From Streptomyces cinerochromogenes (GTDB taxonomy: Bacteria; Actinomycetota; Actinomycetes; Streptomycetales; Streptomycetaceae), in contig NZ_BMRM01000004.1 of NCBI RefSeq assembly GCF_014648635.1, positions 1 to 64,000 on the forward strand: DNA of 64,000 nt. Reading direction: 5' to 3'. A program made the translations under genes and the position numbers. A model generated the notes under the pieces. That model was not told where the DNA came from and made no database searches. It saw only the letters and a program-made list of their open reading frames with translations. How positions within the stretch are numbered: position 1 is the first letter of the stretch; the number at the start of each line of letters is the position of its first letter. This document shows, piece after piece, positions 23,574-32,245 of the stretch.

Positions 23574-24557
23574 CTAGTTCTTCGAGGCGCTGTGGGCCAG
23601 CCACTGGGACCAGGTGAGGTTCCAGTCGCCGTAGCCGTTGCCGGCCTCCACCGTCTCCAGGGAGCCGGTGACACGGATGACGTCGCCGGGGACGACCCGC
23701 CGGTAGAAGCGTTCGGCGGTGCCGTCGGTGGCGAGGCCGACGCAGCCGTGGGTGACGTTGGACCGGCCGGCGTAGGTGTCGGCGTTGGGGTTCTGGTGGA
23801 CGTAGGTGCCGGAGGCGGTGACGTGCACCGCCCAGGCGTAGTAGCCGTGGTAGGCGTCGCCGAGGCCGACGGTCCGCGAGTCCATGTAGACCTTCGGCTG
23901 CTTGTCCATCACCACCATCGTCCCGTTCCAGGTGTCCAGGCCGGGCCGGCCCGCGGTGACCGGGATACGGGTCACGGGCTTGCCGTCCTCGGTGACGGTC
24001 ATGGTGTGGCGGCGCACGTCGACGGTCGCGGTCAGCGAGCGGCCCACGGCGAAGTGCCGTACGGCGTGCGTGCCGACGCGCAGGGTGACGCGGGTACCGG
24101 GCTTCCAGTAGGCGGGCGGACGGTAGTCGACGCGCTGCCCGTCGAGCAGGTTGCGGTCCTTCACCCAGCTCCAGGCACCGGAGACGGCGGGCTCGGTGCC
24201 GACGGCGAGCCAGTGCTCCACCGCCGCCCGCTGGGCGGGCGGGACCGGGTGCGGGAAGGTCACGGATATCGGCATGCCGACGCCGACGGTGGCGCCCTCG
24301 CCGACGTTGACCCTGGCTCCGGCGAGGGCGGCCGGCTCGGGGACGGCGGGCGCGGTCCGGGCGGGCGCGGCGGACCGGTGCGGGGTGGCCGGGCGGGTCG
24401 GCTCGGTCGCGGCCGACGAGGTGGTGGCCGCGCAGCCGGTCGCGGTGAGGACGAGCGCGCAGGCCGCGGTGAGGGCGCCGAGGACGGTACGCCGACGGCT
24501 TCGGCCGGTGGAGCGGGGCGCGGAGCGGTACGTGTGGTGCGCGGAGTGCGCGGACAT
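23574..24557 (-). CDS. L,D-transpeptidase lipoprotein, 327 aa
   Basis: A lipoprotein signal (RRRTVLGALTAACALVLTATGC, Cys42 as lipidation site) is followed by a Thr/Pro/Ala-rich linker, an Ig-like domain (ARVNVGEGATVGVGMPISVTF onward) and a YkuD catalytic domain with THGCVGL, catalytic Cys272 and its His. Actinobacterial Ldt enzymes of this layout make 3-3 cross-links in peptidoglycan. The final 30 residues contain the Trp-rich tail usual in this group (DWNLTWSQW). ATG 24557 has GGGGGGAA upstream. Located outside the membrane. Confidence 0.92.
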   Translation of the reverse strand: MSAHSAHHTYRSAPRSTGRSRRRTVLGALTAACALVLTATGCAATTSSAATEPTRPATPHRSAAPARTAPAVPEPAALAGARVNVGEGATVGVGMPISVTFPHPVPPAQRAAVEHWLAVGTEPAVSGAWSWVKDRNLLDGQRVDYRPPAYWKPGTRVTLRVGTHAVRHFAVGRSLTATVDVRRHTMTVTEDGKPVTRIPVTAGRPGLDTWNGTMVVMDKQPKVYMDSRTVGLGDAYHGYYAWAVHVTASGTYVHQNPNADTYAGRSNVTHGCVGLATDGTAERFYRRVVPGDVIRVTGSLETVEAGNGYGDWNLTWSQWLAHSASKN

Positions 24558-24732
24558 GGAAGTTCCCCCCTGATGTGTGCGGACGTCGTCTGTACGCACG
24601 GCGAGGGGCCCGGGTTGCATCCGGATCGGGAGGAATTTTCCGGCCGCTGACGCGGAGACGCCGGCGCCGGTCCGCCGCGCCGGGACCGACCCGTAGGATC
24701 GCTTCTCCGCGAGGGGGACACGGGGGGGACCG

Positions 24733-25251
24733 ATGACGGAGGAGGAGTTCGACGCCTTCTACACGGCTGTCTTCCCCCGCCTGGTCGGGCAGTTGTACGC
24801 CTTCACCGGCGACCACGCCGAAGCGCAGGACGTGGTGCAGGAGGCCTTCGTACGGGCCTGGGACCGGCGTGCCTCCTTCGACGCGGCCGAGGCGCCGGAG
24901 GCATGGATCCGCACGGTCGCCACCCGGCTCGCGGTCAGCCGCTTCCGGCGGGCCCGCCGGTGGCTGGAACTCGTCCGCGGGAACACGCCGCCGCAGCAGA
25001 CCCCCGGGCCCGGACCCGAACACGTCGCGCTGGTCGCCGCCCTGCGCGAACTGCCCCCGGCGCAGCGGCTGGCCGTCGTCCTCCACCACGTGTGCGACCT
25101 GAGCGTGAACCAGATCGCCGCGGAGACCGGCTCCCCCGTGGGAACGGTCAAAGCCCGGCTGGCCCGGGGCCGGGCCGCGCTCGCCCGCCATCTGTCGCCC
25201 GAGGAGGCTGAGACCATGACCGGGACGAAGGAGGCCACCCATGCCTCATGA
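24733..25251 (+). CDS. SigE-family ECF RNA polymerase sigma factor, 172 aa
   Basis: An ECF sigma factor with region 2 (EFDAFYTAVFPRLVGQLYAFTG, then AQDVVQEAFVRAWDR) and region 4 (LRELPPAQRLAVVLHHVCDLS, then VNQIAAETGSPVGTVKARLARGRAAL). The short linker and YAFTGDHAEAQDVVQ pattern match the SigE-family group common in Streptomyces. It overlaps by 11 bases with the following membrane protein, its probable anti-sigma factor. Its ATG at 24733 is preceded by a G-rich site. Confidence 0.9.
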   Translation: MTEEEFDAFYTAVFPRLVGQLYAFTGDHAEAQDVVQEAFVRAWDRRASFDAAEAPEAWIRTVATRLAVSRFRRARRWLELVRGNTPPQQTPGPGPEHVALVAALRELPPAQRLAVVLHHVCDLSVNQIAAETGSPVGTVKARLARGRAALARHLSPEEAETMTGTKEATHAS

Positions 25252-25918
25252 CCCGTCGGACCCGGCCGCGCCCCAGGACGTCACCGGCCGGCTCACGGAC
25301 GCGCTGCGCGAGGTCGCCGCACAGGGCCGGCGCCCCGCACCCGGCTCCGGTGCCGCCGTACGCCGGCGGGCCGTGCAGCGCCGCCGCACCCGCCGCGCCG
25401 GACTGGTGTCGGCGGGGCTCGTCGTCGCGGGCACCGCCGTCCTCGCCGCCACGGCCCTGCTGGACCCCGCCGACCGGCCGGCGCCCCCGCCCGCCGCGAC
25501 CGCCTCCACCACCGCTCCGGCGCCGCCGTCCCCCGACGGCGACTCCCCCGTCCGCGACATCCGCATCGACCTGACCACCCTCGAACTCCGGGCGGGCGGA
25601 CGGACGTTCCCGATCTCCGCACCCGGCATGAAGGAACCGTTCCGCGGCGACGCCGTCGCCCGGGTCACCGAGCGCCTGCGGCACGCGCGGTTCAGCTCCT
25701 CGCCGACCGGCGAGACGGCACGGCACGACTGGGTGCTGGCCTTCCTCGGTCCCGAGCAGGAGCCGCACTACCTCTACGGCACCGGGAACACGGCCGACGT
25801 GCCCGGGCGCCGCGCGTCCACGCTGAGCCTGATCGGCCTGCGCACCGCCGACGCCCGCTGGCTGTACGCGCACACGGTCGTCGGCGCCAAGGTCACGATC
25901 ACCGGCGCCGCAACATGA
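25241..25918 (+). CDS. Membrane protein, probable anti-sigma factor, 225 aa
   Basis: About 50 cytoplasmic residues (LTDALREVAAQGRRPAP plus an arginine-rich stretch) are followed by one membrane helix at about residues 47-68 (AGLVSAGLVVAGTAVLAATAL). Then comes a Pro/Thr/Ala-rich linker and an extracytoplasmic domain of 120 residues. This single-pass layout, and the overlap with the preceding sigma gene, fit a membrane anti-sigma or sensor protein, although no zinc-binding HxxxCxxC motif is present. It ends convergently with the TM protein of the caspase operon, 27 bases away. Confidence 0.7.
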   Translation: MPHDPSDPAAPQDVTGRLTDALREVAAQGRRPAPGSGAAVRRRAVQRRRTRRAGLVSAGLVVAGTAVLAATALLDPADRPAPPPAATASTTAPAPPSPDGDSPVRDIRIDLTTLELRAGGRTFPISAPGMKEPFRGDAVARVTERLRHARFSSSPTGETARHDWVLAFLGPEQEPHYLYGTGNTADVPGRRASTLSLIGLRTADARWLYAHTVVGAKVTITGAAT

Positions 25919-25945
25919 GGCGCGGAGACGGCACGTGATGCCGCA

Positions 25946-26593
25946 TCAGCACGTGTCGGCGGGGGCCAGGCTCACCGCGTCCCGCTGCCAGGTGAAGTGC
26001 CGGACGGTCTCCTTGCCCTTGCCCTTGCCGTCGGCCGCGGGCTTGACCTTGACCGTGACGCCGCTGCCGTCGGCCGCGAGGAGTTCCCCGCACAGCGTCT
26101 CCGTCCTGGTCTGCACCCGGACCGTCTGCGCCGGGTCGTCCGGCGCCGGGGCCACCCAGGTGATCAGGATGCCGGCCGCGGTGGCCACCACCCCGAGCAC
26201 GGTCGCCCAGCGGGTGACGCGGATCCGGTCCGTGATCCGCTTCCGCTCCCGCTCCTCCCAGTCCAGCAGCTTCGCCGCGTGCGGGTACTCCAGCACGTCA
26301 CCGGGCCGGCCGTGGGCGGCCGACGCGGCGGCGAAGGCGGCGACGAGCAGCAGGACCAGCCCGGACGCCACCAGCACGACGACGGCGAGCCGGTAGCCGC
26401 CGGGGAGTTCGGCGACGTTCTCCCGCCCCTTGAGCACCAGCACCGCGGCCAGCAGCCCGGAGGCGACGGTGAGGAAGTTCCGCCAGCCCTCCGCCTGCGC
26501 CCGCCCGATCTCCAGCTGGGCCTCGATCATCGCGTCCAGCCGCTGCTGGGCGGCCTCCAGTTCCTCGGGCAGATAGCCCCCGGACGACGTCAC
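25946..26593 (-). CDS. Three-helix membrane protein of the caspase operon, 215 aa
   Basis: An N-terminal amphipathic coiled region (PEELEAAQQRLDAMIEAQLE) is followed by membrane helices near residues 38-56 (FLTVASGLLAAVLVL) and 66-92 (LAVVVLVASGLVLLLVAAFA), a charged cytoplasmic helix (DWEERERKRITDRIRVTRW), a third helix near 135-155, and an extracytoplasmic strand-rich tail of 60 residues ending in Cys. The GTG at 26593 overlaps the stop of the preceding gene (GTGA). The layout recalls SLATT-type membrane effectors, but I cannot prove homology. A candidate membrane effector or pore partner of the upstream caspase. Confidence 0.65.
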   Translation of the reverse strand: MTSSGGYLPEELEAAQQRLDAMIEAQLEIGRAQAEGWRNFLTVASGLLAAVLVLKGRENVAELPGGYRLAVVVLVASGLVLLLVAAFAAASAAHGRPGDVLEYPHAAKLLDWEERERKRITDRIRVTRWATVLGVVATAAGILITWVAPAPDDPAQTVRVQTRTETLCGELLAADGSGVTVKVKPAADGKGKGKETVRHFTWQRDAVSLAPADTC

Positions 26594-26910
26594 GAACCGG
26601 TGCCCGTCTGCCGGACCGCAGTCCACTTGGCGCCGCAGCCGCCGGTCTCCCGGGTGTCCCCGGGGTGGGACCGGCGGCACCGGCACTGCATGAACACCTC
26701 GCTCGGCACCTCGGCGTCGTCCGGGGAGGCACCGCCCCCGCCCTTGGTCACCGCACCGGGCGTGATGCGCCTCGGGACCGGATGGCGGGTCTCGCCGGAG
26801 CAGGCCGGGCAGAGGCCGGTGATGACCAGCCGGCCGCCGGAGAAGTCCCAGACGAACCCGGTCTGGTCCGGCAGGTGCGCGGATTCGTAGTCCTTGGGGT
26901 CGTGCGGCAC
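26590..26910 (-). CDS. Small cysteine-rich, zinc-ribbon-like protein, 106 aa
   Basis: A soluble protein beginning with an acidic region and a strand pair (FVWDFSGGRLVITGL), then CPAC, a basic loop, and later CRCRR and GCGAKW. The paired cysteines (CPAC ... CRC ... GCG) look like a zinc ribbon. The start is GTG 26910, one base after the stop of the giant caspase-ATPase gene, and the stop overlaps the next start, so it belongs to one tight operon. Perhaps an adaptor between the giant protein and the membrane protein; no specific family recognised. Confidence 0.65.
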   Translation of the reverse strand: MPHDPKDYESAHLPDQTGFVWDFSGGRLVITGLCPACSGETRHPVPRRITPGAVTKGGGGASPDDAEVPSEVFMQCRCRRSHPGDTRETGGCGAKWTAVRQTGTGS

Positions 26911-26911
26911 C

Positions 26912-29900
26912 TCAGATCCTCTCGTGCGGCGGGAGTCGGAAGCCGAACAGGGGCGCGTAGTCGGCGAGGCGGACGCGGACGTCGTCCTCCGCGAGATCCG
27001 TCTCCTCGGCGGCCAGCCGGAGCTGGTCCGCCGTGACGTCCCCGGACAGGGCCGGTTCCCGCCCGGTGAGCCGGGCGGTGAGCAGGACGACGTCCCGCCA
27101 GTCCGGGACGCGGTCGCAGTCGGGCTCGGCGAACGGGACGTCCAGCCCGATCCGGGTGAACGGCTCCAGCCGGCGGTACGTCGCCCGCAGCCCCTCGCCG
27201 AGCCGCCCGGCCGCCACCACCAGGGCGAGCGGCGTCAGCGTCCAGGAGTCCTCCAGGCAGGGCTGGAAGAGCGCGTACTCGGCGGCCTCGTCGCGCTCCA
27301 GGGGTTCCTCCGGCCGTACGAAGCCCGGCGGCACCGGCACCGTCGGGGCGCCCAGGGAGCGGTAGGCGTTCAGGTCGGCGGCGGCGGTGGCGAGGTCGGT
27401 GCCGGTGCTGTTCGCGTAGAGGACCAGGTCGCGCAGCGAGACGAAGTCCTCCCACGACCCCGGAGTCGCGCACAGGACCTGCCGCACGGCATGGCTCGGT
27501 TCCAGGTCGGCGACGTCAGCGGGGACCTCGGGCACGTCGAAGTCGTAGACGGCTGTCTGCCTCCGCAGCCTCTCGGCGGCCCCACCGAGGCTGCTGTGGA
27601 GATCCACCGCCATGTACAGCACGGCGGAAGGCTCCAGCCGGCCGTACATTTCCACGTTCGCCGACACGTTGAACACCGAGTTCCGGAGTCCGTTCGCCCT
27701 CAGGCCGCGGCTCCACAGGCCGCGGGCCGAGCGGGGCACGGACAGCAGGGTCCGGACCGCGTCGACCGCCCGTGCCTCGACCACTCCGGCGTCCACCAGC
27801 GTCGTCACCGCGGCGAGGTGCTGGTCTCCCGAGGAGTCGTCCCGCAGGTTCTCGATCAACGACAGGACGGTCCAGGCGAACACCGGCCGCTGCCCGGGTA
27901 CGTCCCCGTCACCGGTCAGGTTCTCGCCGGGCTCCTGCGGTGGCAGCCGTTCGCACCAGGCGGGCGGCAGGAACGAAGCGAACGGGCCCGGGTCCGCGAC
28001 CTCGACGCTCAGCGTGCCCGCCCAGCCCGCCAGCCACCCCGCCGTGGCACCGACGGTCTCCCGGCGCTGGGCGGCCAGCCGGACCAGGTGCCGCAGCCCG
28101 ATCGGCTCCGGGGTGAGGAAAGGCGGCTGCGCGTCCAGGTCACGGCTGAGCGCGGTGAGCTGCGGCTCGTCCAGGAGGGCGGTGAGAGCCGGCCCGACGA
28201 GCCGATAGCCGAGCGGCTCGAAGCGGCGTACGACCGCCTCGATCTCGGCCGGCGGGATCCCCGTCTGCACGGCCCGGTAGGCGACGTCCACCGGCCGTAC
28301 CTCCCCGCCGAACGACCAGGCGGTATGGGCCGAGGGCATGTAGCGGTCGCGGGGCAGCACGTCGTTCAGCAGGACACGGCGTTCCCGCGCGTCCACGCGG
28401 TGGGCGGCGAGCCCCTTCAGGTCCGGCGCCGCGGGGATCGACGGATCGAGGGCGGACAACTGACCGAGGAGTTCCGCCAGGGCACCCAGGGACACCTTTC
28501 TGCGACTCGACACCCGTACCATCGCCTGGCGCACCGAGTGGTCCACGACGTCGCGCTGGTACGGAGCGCCCGGGCCTATGGTGTCCAGGATGTCCTGGTA
28601 CAGCGCGGTCGCCAGGCGCCTCGGCACGAAATCGGCCAGGGCACGGATGTCCGCCACTTCCGGGACCGGCACCCCGGTGAGGGCGTACCGGCGCATCTGG
28701 CGGACCACATCCCGCAGCGGTCGTCCGGTATCCGCGGCGGCGCGCAGCGGTTCGCTGATGGATCCGTCCGGCATGTGGCGGAACAGCACCGCGTCCAGCG
28801 GCTCCGGCCGGGGGAAGCCCTGGTGCGTGGCGACCACCTCCTGGTGGGGCTTGACGCCCAGGGCGCTGATGCGCCAGGCCCCGAAGAAACCGGGGTCGAG
28901 GAGGACCCCCCGCGCGTCGTCCTTGAGGACCTGATCGTCGACCGGCAGGCACCCCACGGTGCGCAACGTGACGCCCCGCGGCTCGTAAGCCCAGTCCCCG
29001 CCGCGCAGGTCGTCGGGCACCCACACCGGCACATCGTGCTCCATCAGGTGGCCGATGGCCTCCTCGACGAGTCGTGGCCAGGCGTCGGCGAGGTTCCACA
29101 GCCAATCCAGCGGGAAGGGCTGCCACGCCGAGCCGACCAGTGCCGGGACGGCCGCCTTGAGGTCCTCCTCGACGCGCTGCTCGTCGTAGTCGAGGAAGCG
29201 GTTGCGGTCGACGCTCAGGTCGGGCCGGTGTCTGCCCCGCAGGTTCACCACGTACCCCTCCGGGCGCTCGGCCTCCGAGACCAGCAGCCCGTCCGCCAGC
29301 AGCATGCCCTTGCCCTGCACCCACCACACGCCCTCGCCGGCCGGGATGCGGACGCCCGGCACCGAGGAGTCGCCGTACAGCTCGCCCGGCTGCCACTCCG
29401 CCGGGTCGAGGCCGTTCTCCCGGGCGATCACCTTCACGGGGCTGTACCACAGGAACTCGCGCAACGCCTGGATCAGGGACGGGGGTTGCCCGTCCCTCTC
29501 GGAGTCGTCGTGCAGGTACAGCCGTACCCGGGTGCCGCCGAGGGGCAGTGCCCGCTGCTCCCGGTTGAGGTGCATCAGCCCGGAACCGGCGGTGACGGTG
29601 GCCCGGTGACCGTCGAGGGTACGGTGGCCGGACAGGTCGACCGCCCGGGTGGTCACCTCGACCTCCTCGGCCAGCATGAAGTAGCTGAAGACACCGATGC
29701 CGAAGCGGCTGTTGAGCTGGGTGGTGATGCCTCGGCGGCGCCACCGGCGCATCTCGCGCATGCGGGCCGAGGACTGCTCGGAGCGGCGGCCGGCCTGGGC
29801 GAAGAGGTCCCTCAGCTCCTCCGCCGTCATCCCGACGCCGTCGTCCTCGCACTCGATGTAGGTGCGGCCCGCCTCGGTGGCCTGGGTGAACCTGATGGTG

Positions 29901-32092
29901 CAGTCGGCGAGCTGCTCCTGCTCGGTCTGCCCGGGGGCCTGCCGTACGTTGTCCGCGTACCGGCGGCGGGCCTGGCGCACCCGGCAGGCGTCGAGGGCGT
30001 TCTGGTACAGCTCGCGCACCGCCAGCATCCGGTCCCCGTACAGCTGGGTGCCCATGATGAGCGGCTTCACCTCGTCCTCGGCCAGCCGGAACCGGGGCGG
30101 CGGCTTGTCGAAGCCGTGGTTGCGGGGCAGGAGGCCCTCGGTCTTGACCATCTGGGGCAGGCCGAAGAGGAGGTCACCGGAGCGCAGGGTGCCGAGGCCG
30201 CGCCGGGTCGCCTCCGACTCCGCCGCGATTCGGGCGGCGAGCCGCTCCAACGCCGTGAACAGAGCGGCGCTGGTGCACTTGAACACCAGCCGCCAGTAGC
30301 TGCCCGGGGTGTGGCCGGGCGGGCCCGCCGGCTCGGTCCCGTCGGGGGCGGGGGTGTGGGTGGCGGGGCGGAAGCCGGCGTTCGCGGAGATCTCGGCGAT
30401 GATGCCCTTCGGCCGGACCTGGGTGGGCTCGCGCGGGCCCAGGTGGTCGACGAGCACGCCGTCGAGCATGCGCGGGTCGAGGGCGAGCAGCCCGGCGAGG
30501 TGCAGCAGGGTGGCCAGCTCGCGGGGGCGCCAGCTCCACCGGTCGGGTTCCTCGCACAGGTAGACGCACAGCCCGGATTCGGTGTCCCAGGAGGTGCCGT
30601 CGGGCGCGACGGAGTCGGCGGGAGTGCCGGTGCCCAGCTGGGAGACGACCTTGACCACGGCGTGGCGCAGCTCGGCCCGCTCGTCCGGGCCCAGGGTGAG
30701 GCCGGCGGCGCTCTCCGCAGCCCGCACCAGCAGGTCGACCGCGGCGCGCAGGCTGTCCAGCTCGGCGTCCGTGCGCCCCTGCTCCCACAGCAGGTCCCAG
30801 TCGGCGAGGAAGCGGTGCCGCAGCCAGTACTCGGCGGCGGCGGCGTCCTCCTTCTCCCCGCGGCGCAGCAGCGTCCGGCGGGTCGCCTCGATCTGCCGGT
30901 GCGCGCGTCGTACGTCCCCCATGTCGCGCTCCAGATGGGCGATGAAGTCGTCGACGCCCGGGGGAGTGCCGTCGGAGCCGTGGTCGTCGAGGGTGCGCAG
31001 CGCGGCCAGACCGCAGGAGAGGGCGGCCTCGCGCAGGAACGGCGCGCCGAGCAGCACCACGGTCTCGATGAGGCTCAGCCGTGCGCCGGAGGCGTCCACG
31101 AGCTGGTCGAGCCGCTCGATCAGGCGCTGCGGGACCTGCTCGTCGTCCCACGGGTCCGCCTCGGGATCGCGCTGCCTGCGGATGGCGACGGTCTTCTTCA
31201 CGACCTCGGCGAGGTGATCCTGGGCCGTGGTGCGCTGGGCGGGCGTGCCGTCGGTCCGTTCCCACAGGTTCGACCGCAGAACGGCGTCCGTCCAGGGGCC
31301 GCCGGACGGATCGGCGTTGCACAGCGGTACGTCGGCGCGGGGACCTCCCGTGGCATCACCGCCCAGCCAGCGGTGGACGGCCCTGGGCGGCCTGCTGTAC
31401 CGGTAGCTCGCCGCGATCTCCTCCGCGCGCTGCTCCACGCGCTCGATCACCTGACGGAACGTGCGGGCCGAGGACGTCGGCAGCAGGGTCTCGCTCAACG
31501 CCCTGGCCAGGACACTGCCGTCGTCGGCGTGGCCCAGGGCCTCCTCGCCGGGGGCGCAGGCGCTGAGCACGACGACGTTGTCCCAGGCGCGGCTGACCCT
31601 GATCGCCTCGAAGGTGGCCGGCGGGGTGTCCCCGCTGCTGCGGCAGGCGTCGAGGCAGAGCATCACCGTGGCGTCGGAGCGCAGGGGCGCGAGCAGCTCG
31701 TCGGGCACGATCTCGACGAGGTCCTTCGGGCGCAGGGTGCGCTGTTCGCCGGCCCCCCACCGAGCGCGGACGTCACTGGGCAGGAGGTAGTCGGTGTCGC
31801 CGAAGCGGACGCCGTGGCCGGAGAAGTAGACGAGGCCCACGTCACCGTCCTCGCACCCGCTCAGGAACCGGTCCAGCTCGTTGTAGACGACGCCCAGACG
31901 GGTCTCCTCCTCGTCGTCCAGCACGGTCACGTGCTCCGGTAGGTAGCCGGTCTTCAGCAGGGCGGTGCGCAGCGTCGCGACATCGTTCCTGGCGAAGGGG
32001 AGGCTCGGGAAGTCCTCCCGCAGCTTCGGCTCGTCCAGCTGCGGATACGCGGACACCCCGATCAGCAGAGCCCGCCGGCGACCGCCACTCAT
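26912..32092 (-). CDS. Caspase-like peptidase fused to an Hsp90-type ATPase, 1726 aa
   Basis: Residues 1-240 are a caspase (C14) fold: RRRALLIGVSAYPQLDEP, then VYFSGHG with catalytic His93, and MLCLDACRSS with catalytic Cys150, plus VVVLSACAPGEEA. A helical linker follows. Residues about 680-900 form an Hsp90/GHKL ATPase: N box ELYQNALDAC near 694, DDGVGM near 752, FGIGVFS near 799. The remaining 800 residues are a helical scaffold without recognised enzyme motifs. Start ATG 32092 (MSGGRRR) has GAGGGGGG upstream. It heads a three-gene operon. By analogy with predicted bacterial conflict systems, the ATPase would sense or assemble and release protease activity. Confidence 0.85.
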   Translation of the reverse strand: MSGGRRRALLIGVSAYPQLDEPKLREDFPSLPFARNDVATLRTALLKTGYLPEHVTVLDDEEETRLGVVYNELDRFLSGCEDGDVGLVYFSGHGVRFGDTDYLLPSDVRARWGAGEQRTLRPKDLVEIVPDELLAPLRSDATVMLCLDACRSSGDTPPATFEAIRVSRAWDNVVVLSACAPGEEALGHADDGSVLARALSETLLPTSSARTFRQVIERVEQRAEEIAASYRYSRPPRAVHRWLGGDATGGPRADVPLCNADPSGGPWTDAVLRSNLWERTDGTPAQRTTAQDHLAEVVKKTVAIRRQRDPEADPWDDEQVPQRLIERLDQLVDASGARLSLIETVVLLGAPFLREAALSCGLAALRTLDDHGSDGTPPGVDDFIAHLERDMGDVRRAHRQIEATRRTLLRRGEKEDAAAAEYWLRHRFLADWDLLWEQGRTDAELDSLRAAVDLLVRAAESAAGLTLGPDERAELRHAVVKVVSQLGTGTPADSVAPDGTSWDTESGLCVYLCEEPDRWSWRPRELATLLHLAGLLALDPRMLDGVLVDHLGPREPTQVRPKGIIAEISANAGFRPATHTPAPDGTEPAGPPGHTPGSYWRLVFKCTSAALFTALERLAARIAAESEATRRGLGTLRSGDLLFGLPQMVKTEGLLPRNHGFDKPPPRFRLAEDEVKPLIMGTQLYGDRMLAVRELYQNALDACRVRQARRRYADNVRQAPGQTEQEQLADCTIRFTQATEAGRTYIECEDDGVGMTAEELRDLFAQAGRRSEQSSARMREMRRWRRRGITTQLNSRFGIGVFSYFMLAEEVEVTTRAVDLSGHRTLDGHRATVTAGSGLMHLNREQRALPLGGTRVRLYLHDDSERDGQPPSLIQALREFLWYSPVKVIARENGLDPAEWQPGELYGDSSVPGVRIPAGEGVWWVQGKGMLLADGLLVSEAERPEGYVVNLRGRHRPDLSVDRNRFLDYDEQRVEEDLKAAVPALVGSAWQPFPLDWLWNLADAWPRLVEEAIGHLMEHDVPVWVPDDLRGGDWAYEPRGVTLRTVGCLPVDDQVLKDDARGVLLDPGFFGAWRISALGVKPHQEVVATHQGFPRPEPLDAVLFRHMPDGSISEPLRAAADTGRPLRDVVRQMRRYALTGVPVPEVADIRALADFVPRRLATALYQDILDTIGPGAPYQRDVVDHSVRQAMVRVSSRRKVSLGALAELLGQLSALDPSIPAAPDLKGLAAHRVDARERRVLLNDVLPRDRYMPSAHTAWSFGGEVRPVDVAYRAVQTGIPPAEIEAVVRRFEPLGYRLVGPALTALLDEPQLTALSRDLDAQPPFLTPEPIGLRHLVRLAAQRRETVGATAGWLAGWAGTLSVEVADPGPFASFLPPAWCERLPPQEPGENLTGDGDVPGQRPVFAWTVLSLIENLRDDSSGDQHLAAVTTLVDAGVVEARAVDAVRTLLSVPRSARGLWSRGLRANGLRNSVFNVSANVEMYGRLEPSAVLYMAVDLHSSLGGAAERLRRQTAVYDFDVPEVPADVADLEPSHAVRQVLCATPGSWEDFVSLRDLVLYANSTGTDLATAAADLNAYRSLGAPTVPVPPGFVRPEEPLERDEAAEYALFQPCLEDSWTLTPLALVVAAGRLGEGLRATYRRLEPFTRIGLDVPFAEPDCDRVPDWRDVVLLTARLTGREPALSGDVTADQLRLAAEETDLAEDDVRVRLADYAPLFGFRLPPHERI

Positions 32093-32151
32093 CGTGCTCG
32101 TACCCCCCTCGCCCCGGGGCACGGTGACGCCCCGTCATGGCATGGAGGGCG

Positions 32152-32157
32152 ATTATC
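32152..32157 (-). promoter_or_regulatory. Possible promoter of the caspase operon
   Basis: On the minus strand the sequence TGCGATAAT gives an extended -10 (GATAAT, 32157-32152) about 60 bases upstream of ATG 32092. No convincing -35 is present, which is compatible with an extended -10 promoter. The upstream hairpin material near 32165-32200 may terminate transcription from the aquaporin gene, making this operon independent. Confidence 0.4.
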
Positions 32158-32245
32158 GCAGAAGACCTCCCGGAGGGAGGGGGGCTCGGTGGAGCCCGCC
32201 GGATGACGAAAACACCTTTCCGTCCCGGAAGTTCACCCCGGTCAC

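Noticed and set aside
26894..31942. Plus-strand open frame of 1682 codons opposite the caspase-Hsp90 gene
   Set aside because: It is the antisense shadow of a GC-rich gene: composition is repetitive Gly/Arg/Val/Gln with no domain or plausible ribosome site, while the minus strand has clear catalytic motifs.
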